From positions 1-29,072 of the forward strand of contig JBCCHB010000191.1 in the NCBI GenBank assembly GCA_039028975.1: a stretch of DNA of 29,072 nt, given 5' to 3'. The position numbers and the translations under genes were made by a program. Positions 24,414 to 29,072 of this stretch are shown piece by piece. The notes beneath the pieces were generated by a model. That model was not told the DNA's origin, did not search any database, and worked only from the letters and a program-made list of their open reading frames with translations. This DNA is from JAHBNG01 sp039028975 (GTDB lineage: Bacteria > Chloroflexota > Anaerolineae > Caldilineales > Caldilineaceae). The stretch's first letter is position 1. Each line of letters opens with the position of its first letter.

Positions 24414-26669
24414 CTATGACTGTATTTCTGCTGAAATAACCGTCACATCCTCGGTCCGCTCAGGCGGATTTACCGCTAGATGTTGCAACTCACCATTGAC
24501 ATAGCGCCCCTCAACAACCGTATTATACGGCGCATGGAGCTTAAATTCAACGTCCCAATCAGCAGGCCAGGCGGGGAAGAGGTAGATTTGTCTGCCGTCC
24601 CATTGGAGCAGCATGGCCTGGAGAGTCGTGGCGAGAACGCCGCCGTGGCACTGGTCGGGGAACCAATCATAGTTAGGTCCCCAGAAAGCCGGGAAGCGAG
24701 ATTGGTTGGGCATGGCCCGTTCGGGGTTGGATCCGGCTAGCGCGTCGTGATTCTGTAAGCGGGCGCGCTGCACCACGGCCGTACGCGCTTCTTCGGCCAA
24801 CCCGAGATAGGTCATGAAAAGGTCATCCTGTCGCCAACCGAAGTGACCTTGCGGGTTGCGGTGTTCCAACGCGGCCAGCCCTAAGTGGAGATTGGGCCGA
24901 TTAAAGGCGATCAAGCGGAAGGGGAAGACCGCGTACAGCTCGGGGTGTTCGACATTACGCAAGTCGTCAAAGGCGGCGGCAGGAGCCAGCATCGGTGCCC
25001 CGTCTACTTCATGGGTAGGCAAATCCGGCACTTTTTGTTGGAGAGTATGTAATGCATCGCGTTGTTCGGTCTTCAGGGCGGCTGCTGGCAGGGCCAGTAA
25101 GCGAGCGATGACAGCTTGTAGCCCGGCCACTTCCGACATAGGATTTGTGCATTCCCACCAGGTTTCTAGGGCCTGAGATGGATGCATGACCAGTTTGCCT
25201 GCTTCGTCGGTCGGATAGTAATGATCGAAAAAGAGCAAAATCTGTTTGGCATAAGGCAGGAGCGTATCTTGTAAAAAGGCTTGATCGTCGGTGTGATCAA
25301 CATAATCCAGCATCAGCCAGATTAACTCCAGACCACCAACCCACTCCCATTTGTGATAACCGCTCTCTTGCAGCGGATCATCGCGCTCGGCAAAGGGCGT
25401 CCAGCCATAGGATTCCGTAAAGACATCGCCCCAAAAATAAACGCATTCAGAGAAAAAGATACCGTCGTAGCCAAAGTAGGTCTGGGTGCGATACCGCCAG
25501 AGCTCAAAAAGATCGCGGGCGTACATCTGAAAGAGTGGCTGTAGCAGATCAAAGTCACCCGCCGCGCACATGCTAAAGTATGGCAGGCGTGTGTTTTGCC
25601 ACCAGTAGCCACCACCCCAGCGGCGATAATCGGCATCACCCGGTTTGTCACGGTACGGCACGGTGAAGATGGAGCCGTTGAACTTGATGGGATAAGCCCC
25701 GCGGCCCGCGCAAGCTTGCAGATAGCGCTGGAGGGCATAAGCTTGGCTGACGAAGGTTGCGTCATCATCACCAGCCGGGCTGGTGACGTGAATCCAACTC
25801 CGAGTCCAGAAAGTTTGCCACCACTGTTCATGGGCGGCGCGGTGTTCAACGTGCGACGTACGCTGGCTTTGGGCCAGAATTGCCTCGATCTCGGTTAACC
25901 ACTGCTCAGGGGTGGCTGGATGTTGGGTCAAAACGGGGATCTGAAAGTGGTGACTAGTAGCGGCTGGAGACTGAAGTTGTTGGTCGTCTATCCTCGTGCC
26001 CATTAATCCGCTGTTGTTCTCAGCCTGAATGACGGCCCCGAAGATGCGGTTGAGCAACGGATCCGGTCGCTCAAACTCGGATAAACCTTGCTGTTCTGCC
26101 GTTAATGCTGGCCCAACCGATTTGCGGTTGTGGTGAACCCAGCCAATCCGGTTGGGCTGTTGCGTCAGCAGGGTATCCGGCTCGACCACCGTGGGTGCGT
26201 GTTGATGGTTGGGCTGGGAGCGATCCAACATGATGTCGCTGATCTCGATTTCTGGCAGGGTGGTCGGTTCCGTACGCCACAGCCCGATGGCAGCGGTGAC
26301 GGTTCGAGGGCGAGGGCTGTCTACCATCAGGTGAATGATGGGCTGGTTGGCATCAACCCAGAGCCGTAGGGTTGCCTCCTCATCTGACCCCGCGTCATAT
26401 TGCACGATCAGCGTCGCTGACTCTAGATGCAAAGTCTGGACAAAAGAAGCCAACGCAGGCATAGGATCAAGTGCCAAGCGGATGCAACCCACCTTGAGCA
26501 GACGACCATTGTCGCCCCAGCTATCGGTTTTGCTGATATAGAAACGGAGATCGCCGTTTGGTTCAACCCAGGCGTTGAGACCGATATCGCCATTGCCTAA
26601 GGGCATCGATCCATTCGCGTCCTCGCTGGGCGTTGTCCAAGTAATGTTGTGGCGATGTGGGTTTGTCAT
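24414..26669 (-). CDS. DUF5703 / GH95-like glycoside hydrolase family protein
   Basis: This 751-residue protein has the N-terminal signature of DUF5703 proteins: a Trp followed by TTPSEDANGSMPLGNGDIG and then GDLRFYISKTDSWGDN within the first 55 residues. A beta-sandwich region occupies about the first 230 residues. The rest is rich in aromatic and acidic residues and looks like an (alpha/alpha)6 barrel of the kind seen in GH95 and related families (GGYWWQNTRLPYFSMCAAGDFD, WEWVGGLELIWLMLDY, NYDWFPDQCHGG). A short beta domain closes the protein. There is no signal peptide, so it should act in the cytosol on imported oligosaccharides or glycosides. The start ATG is preceded by AAGGTGATCC. It heads a unit with PhyH copy 4. 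Which sugar linkage it cleaves, if any, is not known. Confidence 0.8.
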   Translation of the reverse strand: MTNPHRHNITWTTPSEDANGSMPLGNGDIGLNAWVEPNGDLRFYISKTDSWGDNGRLLKVGCIRLALDPMPALASFVQTLHLESATLIVQYDAGSDEEATLRLWVDANQPIIHLMVDSPRPRTVTAAIGLWRTEPTTLPEIEISDIMLDRSQPNHQHAPTVVEPDTLLTQQPNRIGWVHHNRKSVGPALTAEQQGLSEFERPDPLLNRIFGAVIQAENNSGLMGTRIDDQQLQSPAATSHHFQIPVLTQHPATPEQWLTEIEAILAQSQRTSHVEHRAAHEQWWQTFWTRSWIHVTSPAGDDDATFVSQAYALQRYLQACAGRGAYPIKFNGSIFTVPYRDKPGDADYRRWGGGYWWQNTRLPYFSMCAAGDFDLLQPLFQMYARDLFELWRYRTQTYFGYDGIFFSECVYFWGDVFTESYGWTPFAERDDPLQESGYHKWEWVGGLELIWLMLDYVDHTDDQAFLQDTLLPYAKQILLFFDHYYPTDEAGKLVMHPSQALETWWECTNPMSEVAGLQAVIARLLALPAAALKTEQRDALHTLQQKVPDLPTHEVDGAPMLAPAAAFDDLRNVEHPELYAVFPFRLIAFNRPNLHLGLAALEHRNPQGHFGWRQDDLFMTYLGLAEEARTAVVQRARLQNHDALAGSNPERAMPNQSRFPAFWGPNYDWFPDQCHGGVLATTLQAMLLQWDGRQIYLFPAWPADWDVEFKLHAPYNTVVEGRYVNGELQHLAVNPPERTEDVTVISAEIQS

Positions 26670-26801
26670 GGATCACCTTCTTTCTGCAGAAATTCATCAC
26701 ATTGAGGCCAGGGATGAATGGCTCAATGCCAACTGGGGTCGCTGCCGAACGATTCGGGATAAAAGTAGCTCATAATCTATTATATCGTTGGGCGTCTCGA
26801 T

Positions 26802-27260
26802 ATGGACAAACTGCTCACCGCCTTTCAAGACTTCTTCCGCAAAAACTCAGAGCATTGGGTGGAACGCTTCGACTACAAAGAAGCCGGGCCGCAACTTTTA
26901 CTTCAAGCCTTTTTGCAGCGTATCATCAACAGCGGCGGGCGCATTGAACGGGAGTATGGTCTGGGGCGAGGGCGCACCGATCTGTTGCTAATATGGCCTT
27001 ATGGTGATCAGGAGACAGTGCAAGAAGTGGTCATCGAAACCAAACTGCGGCACAGCGCATTGGAGACCGTCATCGCCGAAGGCTTAAGCCAAACCTGGGC
27101 CTATATGGATCGCATCGGCACAACGGATGGGCATTTGATCATCTTTGATCACGAAGTGGGCGCAACGCGCCATCACAGCCAAAGCCGTACCTGGGATGAG
27201 AAGAGCTTCAAGCGCAGTGAGATGCACCAGGATGTTGTTATTACTGTTTGGGGAATGTGA
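26802..27260 (+). pseudogene. C-terminal remnant of an AAA ATPase/PD-(D/E)XK nuclease-type protein
   Basis: The frame encodes 152 residues that match the C-terminal part of the common AAA-type ATP-binding proteins carrying a PD-(D/E)XK nuclease domain. The block LLLQAFLQRIINSGGRIEREYGLGRGRTDLL contains D60, and VVIETKLR contains the E79-x-K81 pair. The closing WDEK...DVVITVWGM is the usual end of these proteins. The ATPase domain of about 350 residues that should precede it is absent, and a stop lies 12 codons before the ATG. The nuclease-like residues are preserved, so a free-standing product cannot be excluded, but truncation is more likely. It diverges from the glycosidase gene across 132 bases. 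Confidence 0.7.
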
Positions 27261-27576
27261 AAACCTCAACCATATGCCCCAGACAAGCAGCGTTTTCTCA
27301 AGTACGGTTTTGTGTATCGTTCATAGTAGCTCTCCTGGCGCAATGTATTCTTTGCTCCTAGCAGTGTCCCAATGATAGCCGCTCCAGAATTTCTTTATCT
27401 TTCAAATCATTTTCCCATTAGTTACTATACAGCTGAAACGCTGATCTGTTTGACATAATCCAGCGAAATCGACGAATTAGCCGAGATATACGCGCGGCTA
27501 AACAAGCGGAGGAAATCGACCCGGGGCTGGCAGGTACCAAATTTCGTCTAATTCTAATTGCAATCGCCTTCTAGCA
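27261..27576. other. Intergenic stretch without a recognisable gene
   Basis: I see no complete gene in these 316 bases. On the minus strand, AGGAGA stands a few bases before an ATG at 27322-27324, but the frame stops after eight codons, so it is either the relic of a lost gene start or chance. On the plus strand, short frames around 27465-27570 (with EIDELAEIYARLNKRR in one) look like decayed coding sequence, and I recognise none of them. The region resembles eroded former genes between the nuclease remnant and the aminotransferase. Confidence 0.35.
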
Positions 27577-27735
27577 ATGATTATGGCTGTCGATGCATCT
27601 CAATCGAACCTCATCATTGATTTACCTGAACTGATAGGAAGATTAGCGGCCCATCCTGAACCACGTCTACGCGAAGCATTGATCCCGCTTTTTATACGTA
27701 CTGTAGACAGTAGTGATACGGTGAAGTGGGCTTTA
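27577..27735 (+). pseudogene. Possible gene fragment with a Leu-rich helical repeat
   Basis: A plus-strand frame from the ATG at 27577 encodes DLPELIGRLAAHPEPRLREALIPLFIR, which has the look of a helical (HEAT-like) protein with conserved Pro and Arg positions. The frame then continues without coding character through a stem-loop and into the antisense of the convergent aminotransferase gene, stopping only at 27891. I therefore limit the fragment to about 27735. It has no ribosome site, I do not recognise the family, and the surrounding sequence looks eroded. Confidence 0.3.
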
Positions 27736-27752
27736 ATAGGCAAGACTGCGAA

Positions 27753-27785
27753 AGTTGACGGTACTTGCTGGTTGCGGTCAACTGA
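27753..27785. terminator. Stem-loop just past the class III aminotransferase stop codon
   Basis: AGTTGAC at 27753-27759 pairs with GTCAACT at 27777-27783 around a 17-base loop, eight bases beyond the stop codon of the minus-strand aminotransferase gene. The right side (GGTTGCGGTCAACTGA, 27770-27785) matches 15 of 16 bases of the right arm of the inverted repeat at 12726-12798. It may be a terminator or a mobile stem-loop of a REP-like family. Confidence 0.5.
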
Positions 27786-27792
27786 AACTAGA

Positions 27793-29072
27793 TCAATCGC
27801 TGACTTGCTCCAACGCCTCCAACAAACTCCGCTCGATCAGCTCCATCATCTCATCAATATCGGCCTTTTCCGCGATCAGTGCGGGTGCTAGCGAGAACCA
27901 GCTAGGATCGATGCGCATGATCAGGCCGTTGTTGAGTGCTGTCTGCTTCAGTGCTTTACCCAGTTCGGGGAATGATTTGCCGCTGTGGTGCATCAGCTCA
28001 ACGCCGCGGAACATGCCTTTGCCCCGCACCTCGCGTACCACGCCGTGCCGCTTCAATCCTTCCAGCTTTTCTTCCAGATAGTTGCCCGTCTCTAACGCTT
28101 TCTGGGGCAGGTTCTGCTCAACCAGTTCATCGATGACCGCGATACCCACAGCCGCGGCCAGCGGATTGGCTGCAAAGGTATGGCCGTGGGCAAAATGGAC
28201 ATCCGCCTCGGCAGGGCCCAAGAAGACGTCACCCATATCTTCCCGCGCCATCATCGCCCCCAAAGGAATGGCACCGCTAGAGAGCCCCTTGCCGCCACAG
28301 ATGATATCGGGCGTGACGCCGAAGGTCTGGGCGGCGAACATATTGCCCGTTCGCCCAAAGCCGGTGATGATCTCGTCGAAGATGAGCAGCACGTTATGGC
28401 GGTCGCAGATGTCGCGCAAAATTTGGAAATACTCATCAGTGGGCGTAATGGTGCCCCCTGTGTTGCCGATGGGTTCGAGGATCACGCCCGCCACTGTGTC
28501 GGGGTCTTCGTTGATGATGACGTCCTCGAACATCTGCGCGCTGAAGCGGTTGCACTCTTCCCAGCTATCAAAGCGGTCTCGATAGGTGGTGGGGGGAAAG
28601 ACCTTGACAAAGCCATTCATCTGCGGTTCAAAGGGCGTCTTTCGTTTGCCCGTGCCGCTGGCCGCCATCGCGCCAAAGGTGCCGCCATGATAGCCTTGGT
28701 AGCGGCTGACAAATTTGAACTTGCTGGGGTGGCCGTTCTGTTTGAAGTATTGGCGCGTAAACTTCAGGGCCGATTCCACCGACTCCGAGCCGCCACTGAA
28801 GGCCTTGATAAAGTTCAGATCGCCCGGGGTGATGTTGCTCAACTTCTCGTTGAATTCCAGCGCCTTGTCCGAGATGCCGTGGAGGGGCGGGGCAAAGCTC
28901 ATCGTCTCCAGCTGTTTGCGCATGGCCTCCACAACCCGCGGGTGGCCGTGACCCAAGACGGCCACAAAGATGCCGCCAATCGCGTCGAAGTAGCGCTTGC
29001 CCTCGGTATCCCAATAATGGAGACGCTCGGCGCGCTCGACAATGAGTGGGTTTTCCAAAAACGCGCTGGTGG
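27793..29072 (-). CDS. Class III aminotransferase, aspartate/omega-amino acid type (partial, 5' end outside window)
   Basis: The frame is open to the end of the window, so the start lies beyond it; an internal TTG at 29056-29058 is not a likely start because the coding sequence continues upstream (TSAFLENPLI). About 425 residues are visible. Class III landmarks are the RYFDAIGGIFVAVLGHGHP start region, FSGGSESVESALKF, YQGYHGGTFGAMAASG, LLIFDEIITGFGRTG with the PLP-ring Asp, and GGKGLSSGAIPLGA with the Schiff-base lysine. HTFAANPLAAAVG is typical as well. The enzyme transfers an amino group from an omega- or beta-amino acid, or a related amine, to a keto acid in the cytosol. It resembles alanine-glyoxylate/AGXT2-like members. 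It is convergent with the fragment at 27577 and fits a nitrogen-compound catabolic setting. Confidence 0.92.
   Translation of the reverse strand, partial: TSAFLENPLIVERAERLHYWDTEGKRYFDAIGGIFVAVLGHGHPRVVEAMRKQLETMSFAPPLHGISDKALEFNEKLSNITPGDLNFIKAFSGGSESVESALKFTRQYFKQNGHPSKFKFVSRYQGYHGGTFGAMAASGTGKRKTPFEPQMNGFVKVFPPTTYRDRFDSWEECNRFSAQMFEDVIINEDPDTVAGVILEPIGNTGGTITPTDEYFQILRDICDRHNVLLIFDEIITGFGRTGNMFAAQTFGVTPDIICGGKGLSSGAIPLGAMMAREDMGDVFLGPAEADVHFAHGHTFAANPLAAAVGIAVIDELVEQNLPQKALETGNYLEEKLEGLKRHGVVREVRGKGMFRGVELMHHSGKSFPELGKALKQTALNNGLIMRIDPSWFSLAPALIAEKADIDEMMELIERSLLEALEQVSD

Noticed and set aside
25322..25849. 175-residue frame on the minus strand
   Set aside because: It overlaps the DUF5703-like gene in another frame and has a Ser/Arg/Pro-rich shadow-type composition.

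Overview
The window looks like an accessory catabolic region from an uncultured bacterium, most plausibly a Chloroflexota (Caldilineae-like) genome. The reasons are moderate GC content, lipoprotein substrate-binding proteins with Ala/Pro/Gly/Glu/Met-rich linkers after the lipobox, intergenic GTTGAA-type low-complexity palindromes, and a mix of PhyH dioxygenases, enolase-superfamily enzymes, an M81 peptidase and ABC importers. This assignment is an inference; there is no rRNA, tRNA or marker gene here.

Layout. (1) 1-297 is the 3' end of an unrecognised gene. (2) 389-6804, minus strand, is an operon-like run read from high to low coordinate: PhyH dioxygenase, Tat-type sugar-binding lipoprotein, MalG-type permease, MalF-type permease, class V aminotransferase, SDR. 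(3) 6831-7632 is a graveyard with the 3' end of another MalG-type permease and a truncated PhyH gene. (4) 7685-11345, minus strand, holds an M81/MlrC peptidase, a DapA-family lyase and a muconate-lactonizing-type enolase. (5) 11657-15462, plus strand, holds two PhyH genes and an M61 peptidase. (6) 15814-22909, minus strand, holds a DadA-like FAD oxidase, two small proteins of unknown role, a mandelate-racemase-type enolase and a peptide ABC importer (SBP, DppC, DppB) without ATPases. (7) 23301-26669 holds a 5' remnant of the enolase gene, an intact PhyH gene and a DUF5703-like glycosidase. (8) 26802-29072 holds an AAA/PD-(D/E)XK remnant, a small fragment and a class III aminotransferase that runs off the window.

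The genes fit an importer-plus-catabolism scheme. Sugars or peptide-like molecules enter through two ABC systems. Peptidases (M81, M61) and a glycosidase trim them. Enolase-superfamily, DapA-family, FAD oxidase, aminotransferase, SDR and PhyH enzymes then process the products. The actual substrates cannot be read from sequence.

The most notable signals are four intact plus one broken PhyH genes in about 18.5 kb, a recent duplication linking 7138-7632 to the 23.5 kb PhyH gene, a second copy of the enolase 5' end at 23301-23393, and families of intergenic palindromes placed beside substrate-binding-protein genes and gene ends. No CRISPR array, transposase, tRNA or rRNA was seen.
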